31,961 bases of DNA. It comes from Paulinella micropora (Eukaryota; Cercozoa; Imbricatea; Euglyphida). The stretch spans positions 565,417 to 597,377 of the forward strand of contig BJOX01000053.1 of NCBI GenBank assembly GCA_009731375.1, in the 5' to 3' direction. A program made the translations under genes and the position numbers. Shown here in pieces: positions 8,186-17,370 of this stretch (its first letter is position 1; each line of letters opens with the position of its first letter). The notes under the pieces are model-generated. The model was given only the letters and a program-made list of their open reading frames with translations, searched no databases and had not been told where the DNA came from.

Positions 8186-9668
8186 TTAACTCATCAAAAT
8201 TTCAACTCCCTTAACAAGCACACTACGTTGAAGAATGGCGAATGTGTAATGGTTAAGATTAGTTATGCAAGCACCACTCGCATCATTACATGTAGTTGAA
8301 ACGAATTCATATCGCCTCTCAGTATCTAGGCTTAAACCGCTCACTTCATAGCCGTCAGTTTCCTTATCGCACAGCGGGCGATTATTGTCCCAAGTATCTA
8401 CATGGAACCAGTTGTAATGATAGACATCGCTGTTTAGGATAGCACTTCCCTTCAACTTATCTTTCAAAATCATATAGTCCTCATTTTCCTTTGTGTCAAT
8501 ATCAAACTGCTGGAGACGAGAGCCGTCAAGGGTTGAATAGTATTTTAAAACCTTTACGCCAGATCTGTTGTCGTTATCAAAAGAAGTATTAGCACTCTCT
8601 GTGAAATGAAAGGCTGAAGTATAAATACGACGAATTCTTTCACCCTGCGAGCGGTTCATCTTAATAACATAGTTCTGTTGGTTTGTTTGAAGACTTTGCT
8701 TCCAAGCAATAGGATACTCAATCTTAAATGGAAAGTCTTCACCTGCAATCTTTTGCTGGACACCGAGGATGACATTCGGGTCAGTCTCAACAGCAAGGAA
8801 TAGATTTAGGTTAGATACGATAGCACCAGCGGTAGTAGCGGTAGCACCAGTGGAAATAGAACTCACATCAGTGCCATAGAATGAAGAGCGGTTGGTTTCA
8901 GCCCACACAATCCGCAAATCCAAAATTTCATTAAATCCAATAGTCTTATCCAGTTCAAAAATAGTGCCAAACAGCATACCCAAAGGAAACTTAACATTAA
9001 TAACAGGGGTGGCAGTATTATCAGCACCGCCTTCGAAATACTTAGCCTCCTCGAAAGGAATATTAACCAAACTATAATTTCCAGCAGTGCTATCAGCGAG
9101 AGCGGTATCATTATTACGGCGGGCATTAACAAGTGGCACTTTGTAATATCCTTGAACTGCAGCGACCAATCCTGCAGTATTGCCTGCAGCAGTAATTGCC
9201 GCTCTTTCCGCTACGGTTCCAATTTCAACTTTTCCTGCATTACACTTTTGAAGCATAGCACCGCTACCCACACCAGCACCATGATTTTCAAGTGCCATAA
9301 ATTTTTCATATTTAATCTCGGGTTTCCAAATCATCTTAGTGTAATTACCCACATGTTGAAGATTACACAGATACTGCCCGCTTCGGCTTCGCAATTCAAT
9401 AGTTTTAATCATAGACAGACCAATCCATATAGATACGATTGTAGCGGCCCGCACCACCCGCACCAGACGGAGTGTAAGTAAATCGCAACACACTCCTCGC
9501 AAGGTTCAAAGGACGAGTAGGAATTTCGAAGGTGTTTTCCATACCACCAGCAGTAGTAAGTGCAACAGGTTGCGAGCCTTCACGAGTGCTAAGTTTAGCT
9601 AATTCATACTTACCAGTTAGCAGTTCCTTAGTCTGATGGACTAGTTCTCCTCCATATTGGACAGGCAT
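8186..9668 (-). CDS. MCP: Major capsid protein, double jelly-roll type (one frame break)
   Basis: Two minus-strand frames join into one gene of about 495 codons. The 5' part is 9405-9668, starting at ATG 9668 (MPVQYGGELVHQTKELL). The 3' part runs from about 9425 to 8186. The frame shifts by one base in the 9405-9430 interval. Capsid hallmarks of Polintons/PLVs are visible: an N-terminal helix followed by NTFEIPTRPLNLARSVLRF, then around the break a strand with SMIKTIELRSRSGQYLCN and NYTKMIWKPEIKYEKFM. Later segments include NLNLFLAVETDPNVILGVQQKI and FHVDTWDNNRPLCDKE. The length fits PLV capsids (about 450-600 aa). It should form the pseudohexameric shell with the penton encoded next to it. 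The break may be real decay or a consensus error. Confidence 0.85.
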
Positions 9669-9759
9669 TTTTTGTTTTGTTTTTGAAGTAGTGTAAATTA
9701 ACTAATTCACCAGAATATATAATAGTATAGAAAAGATATAAATAATTCTAAAATAATTG

Positions 9760-9878
9760 ATATTTTATTCACCCGCTTCGCGGTTTCATAAAACATCGTT
9801 TCCCATTAACTTTACCTTTTCCGATGTTTGACAATAAACGAGAGTGCGAATAGCTCGAAGTGAAATTGTCAAATATCT
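9760..9878. promoter_or_regulatory. PLV intergenic palindromic cassette 2
   Basis: Located between the penton gene stop (9879) and the capsid gene start (9668). TTTGACAAT 9827-9835 pairs perfectly with ATTGTCAAA 9865-9873, which ends 6 bp from the penton stop. The loop contains AAACGAGAGTGCGAATAGC, matching the loops of the sister copies. AAACATCGTTT (9791-9801) and CCGATGTTT (9821-9829) form the middle inverted pair. The H1 palindrome is replaced by a CCGCTTCGCGG palindrome near 9773-9783. Confidence 0.75.
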
Positions 9879-10688
9879 TTATCTCGCCTTTAACAGATTA
9901 AAGAATGAATTAAATAAACTAAAATAATTAGTTTCACGATAAACCAGTAATGTCATAACTATTCCCAAACCATTAAGATTTATTGCTGGGTCATTTTCGT
10001 CCGTCAAATAAAACCTAAATACATTGTTTGAATTAGCGGACAATGTTTTAACATACTCAGACCCGCTTCCATCATAGATAACAGACCCAAAAGGAATTTC
10101 GTTGGCTGTGTATATTTCTTGAAGCACATGATTATCACCTTCATTCACCAAATCAGGTTGAAGATACAGAGTTTTTTCACCAGTTAAAATAATTACATTT
10201 GGCGATTTAATAAAATCATTAGTGAAGAAATATGTTGAGTTTCTATCAAACCCCATTACCTCTTGAATACGGGTATCACCATCAAATATAAAACCGCGGT
10301 TGAATACCTCCGTTATTTGAAACACTGAATCTTAATTTGCCATCCTCCGCTTCTGTGTTTGTATTGTTGCTTGAGACAACATAAGTATAGTCATTTGGAC
10401 TTTCCGTTTTCAGTACCTCGGCCAGTTTATTTTTTAAATGGTTCATTGTGTAGTTTCCCTCAGGTATCGTAATTAAAGCCTCATACCCGTCTTCGGATAA
10501 TGTAAAAGTATCATATGGTGAAGCCACAGAGTAATACGATTTCGGCACATAAATATGAAGAATTTTACAATGTGTGGCATTGTCTAGCCCCTTCATATTG
10601 ACTTCGTAAAGTCGCTGTCTGTTCCAGTTATTCTATTTTTACTATTTATGTAATAGATATCCGAACTTCTTCCTCCCTTGTAATCCAT
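9879..10688 (-). pseudogene. Minor capsid (penton) protein, two frame breaks
   Basis: The start is ATG 10688 (MDYKGGRSSDIYYINSKNR). The frame breaks near 10593-10600 and again near 10320, giving ORFs 10282-10596 and 9879-10325. All three pieces belong to one single-jelly-roll minor capsid protein of about 268 aa. The N-terminal IYYINSKNRITGT motif, CKILHIYVPKSYYSV, TFTLSEDGYEALITIPEGNY and the C-terminal FRFYLTDENDPAINLNGLGI are the usual conserved stations of PLV/virophage pentons. It sits next to the major capsid gene, its expected partner at the capsid vertices. It is annotated as broken because two frame changes are needed. Whether these are mutations or sequencing errors cannot be told from the sequence. 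Confidence 0.8.
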
Positions 10689-10847
10689 TGTATATTATAG
10701 ATAGTTTAGAATTGCGCTTCGTGCTTTCGCACTCTCGCTTATTCTAAACCATCGTTTTTTATTTTGGAAAAAAATTAATCGGTTTTCGATTGTTATCAAC
10801 AAACGAGAATGAGTGAAACGGATGAGAGTGTAGTTGATAACTATCTT
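10689..10847. promoter_or_regulatory. PLV intergenic palindromic cassette 3
   Basis: H1: TTTAGAAT 10705-10712 with ATTCTAAA 10741-10748, enclosing GTGC...GCAC. H2: GTTATCAAC 10792-10800 with GTTGATAAC 10833-10841, a perfect 9-bp pair ending 6 bp from the protease stop at 10848. CCATCGTTTTTT and CGATTG lie between them. The upstream gene ends at H2 and the downstream start (10688) follows H1. Confidence 0.8.
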
Positions 10848-11303
10848 TTAAATAAAGGTGTCAAAGCCATACCCATTCTGTGTTTTTAATGTTTCTACTT
10901 CTTCTTCTTTTAAGTCTGTGTAGCCACTGGCGAATTTAAATGCAATACCTTTCGCCCGCTCCATTAAAAATCTCATACTATGCCAACCGCACGTGTCTGA
11001 GGTGTTTGATTGTTGCTTTACTTGATTAACCTTCATTAACAAATAACTATCTGGATGGCTTTTATCTATTAGCCGTTTCATTTGTTGTTGAAAGTCTTCA
11101 GTCGGCTCGTAAAGTGCTAAAGGGTCATACACTTCAACACTCCTGTCTTTATCTAGACTTATCCATACGGCGATCCAATGAGACCCTTTTTGATTATGAT
11201 TATCTAAGTTCATAATAAATCCGTATCGCTTTCTGCTTCCGGGCTTCAACTTGTAGATTTCATTACTGGCTATCGCTCCGAGATACCATCCATATCTTTT
11301 CAT
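10848..11303 (-). CDS. PRO: Adenain-like cysteine protease (maturation protease)
   Basis: The ORF starts at ATG 11303 (MKRYGWYLGAIASNE), but the frame is open and protein-like further upstream through LTTNEIDDI to about 11400, so the true start is earlier. The catalytic stations of the Polinton/adenovirus protease family are clear: His in GSHWIAVWI (residues about 41-49), Asp in VEVYDPL (about 58-64), Gln in KQQSNTSDTCGW, and the nucleophilic Cys in TCGWHSMRFLM (about 105-115). The role is processing of capsid and internal virion proteins during assembly. Upstream lies a Pro/Gln repeat linker and then the long coiled-coil ORF 11573-12775 in shifted frames. This may be one fused polypeptide (see findings). 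Confidence 0.85.
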   Translation of the reverse strand: MKRYGWYLGAIASNEIYKLKPGSRKRYGFIMNLDNHNQKGSHWIAVWISLDKDRSVEVYDPLALYEPTEDFQQQMKRLIDKSHPDSYLLMKVNQVKQQSNTSDTCGWHSMRFLMERAKGIAFKFASGYTDLKEEEVETLKTQNGYGFDTFI

Positions 11304-11344
11304 TATGTCGTCTATTTCATTAGTCGTTAGTCCCCGTCCCTCTC

Positions 11345-11550
11345 CATCTTGTTGCTGACCGAAGGTCGCATCTTCACTACGTTGGAGTCTTGCTGTGGCT
11401 CATCTTGTTGCGCTCTTGCTGACCGAATGTTGCATCTTCAACTTCGTTGGAGTCTGGCTGTGGCACCTCTGGCTCTGGTTGCTGTGTCTCTGGCTGTGGT
11501 TGTTCTGGCTGTGGTTGCTCTGGCTGTGGTTGCTCTGGCTGTTGCTCATT
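11345..11550 (-). repeat. Pro/Gln-rich coding repeat plus 64-bp duplication
   Basis: Read on the minus strand, 11480-11546 encodes tandem EQPQP units (CAACCACAGCCAGAG repeats). A second repeat of about 64 bp follows (11354 and 11418 onward), each copy encoding a VEDATFGQQ-like block. Frame changes near 11370-11400 separate these blocks from the protease frame. The plus-strand ORF of Leu/Trp/Val over this stretch is an antisense shadow. Confidence 0.65.
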
Positions 11551-11572
11551 TCTATATTTATTTATAAGAGCA

Positions 11573-12775
11573 TTAACATAATCTTTTTCTCATTGAATGA
11601 ACCCATTCTTTTCGTGATAAATACTTTTTAATGTTTTCTACAGAAAACACTTTATTAATCAAATCTTCTAAACCAGTTCCCATTTGTAATCCCAAATATT
11701 CTGCGAGTTTCTTTTTTACTTCGTCCTTCTTTTGTCCTACATCTATTTTATGTTCTACAATTTTGTCTATTATCCATGATGCCCTTGGGTTCCAACCTTT
11801 AACATCGTGGCCTTCATTTTTAAGTTTATCCCTTAATGCTTCACCAAGAATTTTAATAGTAAGTTTTTTCTCAATATTACTATTCGACAATCCATTCTTT
11901 AACATTGCTTTGTATTTAGCCTCCTCTAGTTGGTTTCCTATATTTTTATTTAATGCTTCATGTGCTCCTAGCATTTTTTTCATATCATCTATTGTTATTT
12001 GTTGCTTTTGAAATCGTTTTATTCTTTCCGCGATACTTTGTATTTTACTAGGTTCCCAATTATCTATATCTGCTTGAGTAAAAACTGCAGACTTTATGAT
12101 TAATTTTTTATTTTCTTCAAATTCTTGATTTGGTTTAACTTTGACCTCTGGCTGTGCCTGTTGTTCTTGTGGCTGTCCCTGCTGTGGTGGCATAATATAT
12201 TGATATTGAACTGGTGGTAATGCTTGTATCCTATTTTTTCTGTCTTCTTCATATTTTACATCCTCTATGAGTTTTTGATCCCTTCTTAGTTCTCTGGCTT
12301 TTTGTTCTTGTCGTTCATTAATATCCGCTAGTTCTCTTTTGTGTTCCCTATCCATTATCTCTTGTCTTTCCTTAGCATCTGCTATGTCTTTTTTTTCTTG
12401 CCTCTTCTTCTCCTCGTCTAAATCCTCCCGAGCCTTTCTTTCTTTTTTCTCTATGGTTTCAATACCTTCATACTTTTCCTTTCTAAGTTTGTCTAAGTGG
12501 TCTTGAATTGCTGTTCTCGTATTCTGCTCAATCTCTGACAGGCTCTGGACTTTTCTTAAGTCTTCCTTCTTTGTTTTTTTCTTTGCTTTTGGTCTGTTCA
12601 AGTATTTCATAAAAAGTTTAACAATTTGAATTGTGCTCATATCATTTGTTTGCTTACCGAAATTAAGATAATATTTTTTACCCTTCTGGATAATGTAGGG
12701 CTTTCCGCTCTTATTCCTATAAACCCGCGGTGGACGGACTTTCGCCCTTTTCACATTTTTAGTCTTAGCGACCAT
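11573..12775 (-). CDS. Long charged coiled-coil protein upstream of the protease
   Basis: This 400-aa ORF starts at ATG 12775 (MVAKTKNVKRAKVRPPRVYRN), preceded by AATATACA. The first 90 residues are basic (KKKTKKEDLRK). Residues about 95-185 are a continuous E/K/R/D-rich helix with repeated KERQE/INERQE heptads. A Pro/Gln linker (QPEVKVKPNQEFEENKK) follows, then a helical C-terminal half ending in the Lys-rich SRKEWVHS. The last six codons differ from the adjacent frame, which continues as DYVNALINKYRNEQQPEQ into the Pro/Gln repeat. The native product therefore probably continues towards the protease. It could be a scaffold-like extension or a separate internal virion protein. Confidence 0.65.
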   Translation of the reverse strand: MVAKTKNVKRAKVRPPRVYRNKSGKPYIIQKGKKYYLNFGKQTNDMSTIQIVKLFMKYLNRPKAKKKTKKEDLRKVQSLSEIEQNTRTAIQDHLDKLRKEKYEGIETIEKKERKAREDLDEEKKRQEKKDIADAKERQEIMDREHKRELADINERQEQKARELRRDQKLIEDVKYEEDRKNRIQALPPVQYQYIMPPQQGQPQEQQAQPEVKVKPNQEFEENKKLIIKSAVFTQADIDNWEPSKIQSIAERIKRFQKQQITIDDMKKMLGAHEALNKNIGNQLEEAKYKAMLKNGLSNSNIEKKLTIKILGEALRDKLKNEGHDVKGWNPRASWIIDKIVEHKIDVGQKKDEVKKKLAEYLGLQMGTGLEDLINKVFSVENIKKYLSRKEWVHSMRKRLC

Positions 12776-12824
12776 TGTATATTAACAAAAAAATATTTTC
12801 AATTCGTTTATATCAAAAATATCA

Positions 12825-13148
12825 TTAAAACTTCAAAGCCCCACGACCACTCTGCCTACCATACCCAAGTTTTGCAGCGGTAGTCCCGATACGAGACGCA
12901 TATGGAACCCCGACATCGGCAAGTGCATTCGCAGTCTTTGAAATAATCTTGTTATCGCGAAGGAACTTATTCACAGCCATCGCGGTTTTACCTACTTTGG
13001 CCCAGTTAATTTTACCGCCAGCCTGTCCCTTGCCTCCTTGCTTCTTCTTACGACCAGTCTTCTTTTTGCCTCCAGCCATTGTGCTTGAGTTAATTGTTCG
13101 TTTGCCGATTGTTGGAATGACTTCAACACGAGTTGTTTTTACTACCAT
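12825..13148 (-). CDS. Small basic virion-like protein
   Basis: A 107-aa ORF from ATG 13148, with a second plausible start at the MAGGKKKTGRKKKQ methionine (residue 24). It holds a Lys/Gly-rich block, a helical middle (KVGKTAMAVNKFLRDNKII) and a Gly-rich basic tail (LGYGRQSGRGALKF). A small, very basic protein of this shape between protease and ATPase recurs in Polinton-like viruses. By analogy with adenoviral core/precursor peptides it may bind DNA or membranes. Function is inferred from composition and position only. It is intact, with 51 bp to the next gene. Confidence 0.6.
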   Translation of the reverse strand: MVVKTTRVEVIPTIGKRTINSSTMAGGKKKTGRKKKQGGKGQAGGKINWAKVGKTAMAVNKFLRDNKIISKTANALADVGVPYASRIGTTAAKLGYGRQSGRGALKF

Positions 13149-13199
13149 AAATGATTGCGAAATATATAATACAGAAAAAAATAATTAATTTAAATTTTT

Positions 13200-13981
13200 T
13201 TACTTAAGACGAAAATTAAAATTCTTCCGTAATTCGTCATCAACACTTGAAACATACAGAAAATTAAATCTCTCATTTGTTGCTTCGTGATATTTGTGAA
13301 GAAAGTAGTCAAAGTCAAAAGATAAGTCTAAGTGTTCATACACGAGTTCCATTTTGTCCTGAGACTGGCCTGGAAAGATTAACAAATAATCTAACTGCTT
13401 AATGGCTTCTGGCCGTAGGTCGTTCAGATACTGACTAGACATAATCACCTTACGGACTTATCTCTTAATCCACTTCCTAAATCGTCCAAAACAAAAACAA
13501 CCTCTGGCGAAATATACTTACTTGGTCGCTCTTTCTTCTCACCTCCTTCTTCCTTTTTCTTTTCTTTTCCGAAATAAAGAAATTGTGGTTTCTCTATTTC
13601 CTTTTCGTCCTGTTTTACTTCACTTTCGTGTTGCTCGTCCTTTCTGTTCAGTTTGTCAAGTTCATAGTCTATCACATTTACACCATCTGATTTAAGAAAG
13701 GTATAAATTGCAATCGGGTTTCCCCTGTTCTTAAAGTGCTTTACCATTGCTTTATAAATGTAGTCCTTGTGTATTGTTGAAGCGATAATTACAATACGGG
13801 TCTTTCTGTCGGTTGTCCTTTTCAGTATTTCAAAGAGTGCGGCCGTTTTCCCGATCTTCTTACGGGCTAGCAGAAATATATTAGCATACGGCTCATTGAA
13901 TAATTTATAACCTTTTGCTTTTTTATTTCCATCACCCTCTTGTTTTACTGGCTTCACCTTGACATTGTTAATTTTCTGCAT
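13200..13981 (-). CDS. ATPase: Genome-packaging ATPase, FtsK/HerA type (frame break)
   Basis: The start is ATG 13981 (MQKINNVKVKPVKQEG), 4 nt after palindrome H1. The first frame (13445-13981) has a Walker A-like loop, NIFLLARKKIGKTAALFEIL (residues about 34-53), then TRIVIIASTIHKDYI. A highly charged low-complexity insertion follows (HESEVKQDEKEIEK ... KKKEEGGEKKE), then Walker B VVFVLDDLGSGLRDKS. The second frame (13200-13448) continues with IMSSQYLNDLRPEAIKQLDYLLIF and a C-terminus ending NFRLK, typical of PLV ATPases. At the join about a dozen residues normally found between Walker B and the SSQ motif appear to be missing, so this is probably a short deletion rather than a single-base slip. 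It would pump the genome into the capsid. Confidence 0.8.
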
Positions 13982-14125
13982 GATATTTTAGAATTGCGAT
14001 TCGTGCTCCGCACTCTCTCTTATTCTAAAACATCGTTTTTTTCATTTACAAGAAATTAAATGGTTTTACGATGTTTATCAACAAACGAGAATGAGCGAAG
14101 CGAATGAGAGTGAAGTTGATACATA
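13982..14125. promoter_or_regulatory. PLV intergenic palindromic cassette 4
   Basis: H1: TTTTAGAAT 13986-13994 with ATTCTAAAA 14022-14030. Middle pair: AACATCGTTTTTT and ACGATGTTT. H2: TATCAAC 14076-14082 with GTTGATA 14115-14121, ending 4 bp before the stop of the 14126 gene. The H2 loop is AAACGAGAATGAGCGAAGCG, almost the same as in cassette 3. Confidence 0.8.
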
Positions 14126-14488
14126 TCAGCCTAAAAACTCTAAGCATACAACAATTCTTCCCGCTAAATTTCCTGTATCAATATTTCCGCTGTCAGTTTC
14201 AAGGACTTTAAATGTATATTGCCCGTCCGTCCATCCAACGACGCCTAAATTATAACTAAGGTTTGAAATGTTTGCTGTATTACTATCAGCGAATGTGCCA
14301 ATAATTCCAATTCTGTCCATATAAAGAATTCTGGTTTTGGTTTCCGTCTGGTCGTTCGTATAATGAATAAACTTAATATTCATTTTGGTTGGTGTGAATG
14401 ACATTTGAATATTTTTATTAAATGTTTTGCTTCCCACAAAATCATTGCTCAGAAAAATAATCTTTTGGTATTTGTGCTCCGTCATCAT
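14126..14488 (-). CDS. Small beta-rich virion-like protein, about 121 aa
   Basis: The longest frame starts at 14587, but the sensible start is ATG 14488 (MMTEHKYQKIIFLSND), just after an AT-rich TATATATT region. The upstream 33 residues would overlap the divergent promoter. The sequence is beta-rich: MSFTPTKMNIKFIHYTND, TRILYMDRIGIIGTF, QYTFKVLETDSGN and a terminal GRIVVCLEFLG. A small protein with an FTPT...I(G)SF...LEF layout is a recurring companion of PLV capsid genes, but I know no assigned function. It is intact. The stop abuts H2 of cassette 4. Confidence 0.55.
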   Translation of the reverse strand: MMTEHKYQKIIFLSNDFVGSKTFNKNIQMSFTPTKMNIKFIHYTNDQTETKTRILYMDRIGIIGTFADSNTANISNLSYNLGVVGWTDGQYTFKVLETDSGNIDTGNLAGRIVVCLEFLG

Positions 14489-14513
14489 ATATTTTGTATA
14501 ATATATTAAAAAA

Positions 14514-14765
14514 ATGATTTTAATATTCTTGTTTATGTGGTCTGTGTTAGGTCGGACGGCATGCGACTTTTGCTCGCGGGTAAGCATAAAAAAGAATAAG
14601 AGTTGTGCTTATTGTATAAAGCAAGGAATAGAAACTAAATTTAAATGTCTGTATAAGCCTATGAGTGATTGGTGTGTTAGTTTTGATGAAGCCATTCCTT
14701 TAATGTGTTCTGGTAGTGATGCTTCATGGTATAAAATACATCTATACGAGTGCTCACTTCTTTGA
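14514..14765 (+). CDS. Small Cys-rich secreted-like ORF on the opposite strand
   Basis: An 83-aa plus-strand ORF divergent from the 14488 gene, with a 25-bp shared AT-rich promoter. It begins with a hydrophobic signal-like segment (MILIFLFMWSVLG) followed by about seven cysteines (CDFC, CAYC, KCLY, WCVS, MCSG). The stop overlaps the end of the fiber gene at 14754 by 12 bp on the other strand. It is the only candidate plus-strand gene inside the minus-strand morphogenesis cluster. It could be chance, but signal-peptide-plus-cysteine composition is unusual for a random AT-rich frame. Confidence 0.35.
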   Translation: MILIFLFMWSVLGRTACDFCSRVSIKKNKSCAYCIKQGIETKFKCLYKPMSDWCVSFDEAIPLMCSGSDASWYKIHLYECSLL

Positions 14766-15430
14766 ACTAGAAGGCGATGGAAGGCATATGCCAATCAATA
14801 GTGTTAAATTTCCGACATAAGTATTAGCAACCTCGCACGGCAAGTTCTTTTCAGATAGCCTCACGATACAAAGGGTTATAATGGCGATAATGATACCCAT
14901 TTGAAATAAGTACTTAATAAGTCTGCTGTCGGTTGGCCTATTTTTTATACAACAACAATTCCAGTTATCCTCCAATTCGTGCTCTACTTTTTTTTCCTCA
15001 GTCTTTAGTTCTACTTCAAGAACACGAGACTTTAATTCTGGAGTTAGTTCGCCATCCATATCCATAATAGGCGGTGGTCTGTGAAGTCTAGTTGTATTAT
15101 TGTTTGACATTTGAAAAAACGACTGCTCGTATTTCAGAAGTTGCTTAGATAGATCTTCTATAATAAGCATGAGATTATTATTTTGTTTTTCTAAATTAAC
15201 TACCTTTTCTGATAATTGTTGAACCGCTTTAATTAATGGTGCAATAAACTTGGAATAACCTATACCATAACCGACATCGCCACTATCAACACATTTAACA
15301 TCTTCTGGATTAACGCTCACACCCTTCAATTCGCATTCTTTTCTTTGCTTTGGACACGGAACCATAATTGTTTCTTTTATAAAACCGCCGAAATCTAGCA
15401 TATTCATTTCTGTTAGTATTTCTTCTCATT
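14754..15430 (-). CDS. Fiber gene, C-terminal piece: end of S74 domain plus membrane tail
   Basis: The frame is open from ATG 15407 (MNMLDFGGFIKET). Upstream it reads back through ILTE and one TGA at about 15433 into GLIAQE, the typical centre of an S74 chaperone domain. Residues about 45-75 (VGYGIGYSKFIAPLIKAVQQLSEKVV) are the usual C-terminal helix of that domain. A coiled coil, a Pro-rich spacer (RLHRPPPIMDMDGEL), a charged stretch, a Cys cluster (NWNCCCIKN), a predicted transmembrane helix (GIIIAIITLCIV) and a second hydrophobic patch near the end follow. S74 domains normally cut themselves off after trimerisation, so a membrane-anchored tail after the domain is unusual. Confidence 0.6.
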
Positions 15431-15460
15431 CCTGTGCTATTAAGCCAATCCTACATTTTT

Positions 15461-16466
15461 TTAATCATCAATCATACGACAGCAGACTGGATTTAACTTA
15501 TTAATAAAATCTAAGCCTAAACACTCTTTTATGTCTTCTTTTTTTCTCCTGTCTGAATATTGAATTGGATTAGACGATACCCATAATTGCCCATCGCTTG
15601 CTTTCAAAGACATTAAAGCAGTATTTGAACTATTCTCCCATATGAACCCACTCGTTGAAGAATTATTCTCTCTAAATCTAAAAGCATAAGAAGTTAATCC
15701 TCCGCCTACTCCTCCTGCTGGTGCTGTTCCTCCATTTAATGTTTTATTTGCTCCAGACTGAGACATATAAATCCCCCATGCTGAATCAGCAGTATCCCAT
15801 ACAAATATTCCTCTCGATTTCGTCCCGTCTGTTTGTCCTTGAATTCCTATTTTCGCTCCATTATTAGTTGTGGTCGTTAGCAACCCAGAATATGTAATTC
15901 CCGCATTCGCCGTTATCAATCCTTTTGTCCATAAAGTTCCGTTTGCCCCATTTAATGACATTAACAATTGCTCATTAGAATTTTCCCACACAAAACCATC
16001 TGCCGAAGCAAAACCAGACCTAAATCTTATAGCAAAGCCTGAAATATCGTTGCCTGCAACCGCAGACCCTCCAGATAGACTTTTACCTGTCCCCGGCTGA
16101 GCCATATAAATTCCCCATCCTGCGTTGTCTGTATCCACAGAAATATACCCTGTCCATTTCCTCCCTACTTTATTTTGAATAGATAACTTGCAACCGCAAT
16201 CTGCTGTTAATAATCCGCTCGCCGTTAATACGGTTGTAGTTATGCCTGCGGTTGAAGTAATTGTTCCAGCACATGTCATGTTGTTTGAGTTCATATCCAA
16301 AGCACCATAAAACCGCATACCACCAGCATTGTTGAAACGGACAATGCCAGATGAAGCACTTTTATTATCCAAAAGTTTTGAAATATAAAGACCGGCTCCT
16401 TTTACATCAAATGCTACATTCGTGAATACATAACTTCTTTGGTTCGCGGTTCCACTTGTAGCAGTA
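15461..16466 (-). CDS. Fiber gene, piece with S74 intramolecular chaperone start
   Basis: An ORF from ATG 16372; the same frame is open upstream to about 16466 (TSGTANQRSYVFTNVAFDV). Repeated beta-structured units of about 75-90 residues are visible (TGYISVDTDNAGWGIYMAQPGTGK and later GIFVWDTADSAWGIYMSQSGANK; FVWENSNEQLLMSLNGANG and FIWENSSNTALMSLKASDG). The S74 signature SDRRKKEDIKECLGLDFINK then begins and the frame stops at 15461. The catalytic Ser-Asp pair starting SDRR is present. This is a receptor-binding or tail-fiber-like shaft followed by its chaperone. It is separated from the neighbouring pieces by frame breaks. Confidence 0.7.
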
Positions 16467-16467
16467 T

Positions 16468-17370
16468 TTAGAGTAAATAAGAAATATTGATATCACCTGA
16501 TGTCTGTGAAAAGAATATATCTCCTCCATTTTGGTTTAATATCCGAGCCCCATTATATGTTATATTTCCACCATTAATGATAACTTGATTATTAAAATCA
16601 GCTGTTTGTGTTAAAGTTAGATATTTTATCGTAGTGCTCGCCCCATTAAATGTTTTACTTCCTGTTATTGTTTGGTCTGTTGTTAGTTTCACACAATTGT
16701 CATCCAGATATTGCCTAGTTACCGCTTCATTCGAATTTTGTGGTGCTCCTAGATTAACAATCCGACTACTATTACAATCTAAGCCAGTAGCATTAAACCC
16801 CGAGACAATCGCCCCATCAATAATAAAACTTATTTTTTTCGCAGAAATTTCAAAGTTGTAATACGTATTTGTGTTCATATCCAAACTAGCAATAGACCCG
16901 ATATTACTGGTAGAATTAAAAACGATGAATGTGCCCTTTGTTGTTGAATTTATTGAATTTCCAGTTATTTCAACACCACTGCTATATGTCTTAATTCCTG
17001 CTGTGGTTTGGTTTCCTGAGGTTTTAACTGTCGAAGTATCAAGAACAGAAACATCCACACCATCAACAAGATTTACATTTGTTATATTTTGATTTCCCAT
17101 ATTGAGTCCTCCCGTCATACTAGCAGTACCGTCTAATCTAAGAAAGGGCGAGTTTGTGTTTCTCCATTGGCCAGTGCTATAAATGAGTAGTTGATTATCT
17201 GATGCTGTTGTTATAATCACATCACTATGAGTATCAATAGACCCACCTGCTGACACTTTCGCCGTGTTCGCATCATGCTCTGATAGCCAAGTTGTGATAG
17301 ACCTGCCATTTAGTTGATTTACATTTGTAATGTTTTGACTTTTCATATCAAGACCAGCACTCGCATTATT
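16468..17370 (-). CDS. Fiber gene, central shaft piece
   Basis: An ORF from ATG 17346; the frame is open upstream for a few codons (NNASAGLD). The shaft is made of repeats such as SQNITNVNQLNG and GNQNITNVNLVDG, DTHSDVIITTASDNQLLIYSTGQWRNT, and LDGTASMTGGLNMG. The last is the common phage-fiber unit LxLDGSxxMTGxLNMG. The C-terminal part has VNLGAPQNSNEAVTRQYLDDN, also typical of trimeric fibers. Upstream (17350-17610) a related block in another frame repeats SPFLRLDGTASMTGGLNMGGY, so one more frame break separates this piece from the next. Confidence 0.65.
   Translation of the reverse strand, partial: NNASAGLDMKSQNITNVNQLNGRSITTWLSEHDANTAKVSAGGSIDTHSDVIITTASDNQLLIYSTGQWRNTNSPFLRLDGTASMTGGLNMGNQNITNVNLVDGVDVSVLDTSTVKTSGNQTTAGIKTYSSGVEITGNSINSTTKGTFIVFNSTSNIGSIASLDMNTNTYYNFEISAKKISFIIDGAIVSGFNATGLDCNSSRIVNLGAPQNSNEAVTRQYLDDNCVKLTTDQTITGSKTFNGASTTIKYLTLTQTADFNNQVIINGGNITYNGARILNQNGGDIFFSQTSGDINISYLL

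Noticed and set aside
11349-11631. Plus-strand Leu/Trp/Val-rich ORFs
   Set aside because: They are antisense to the Pro/Gln coding repeat of the minus-strand protease region.
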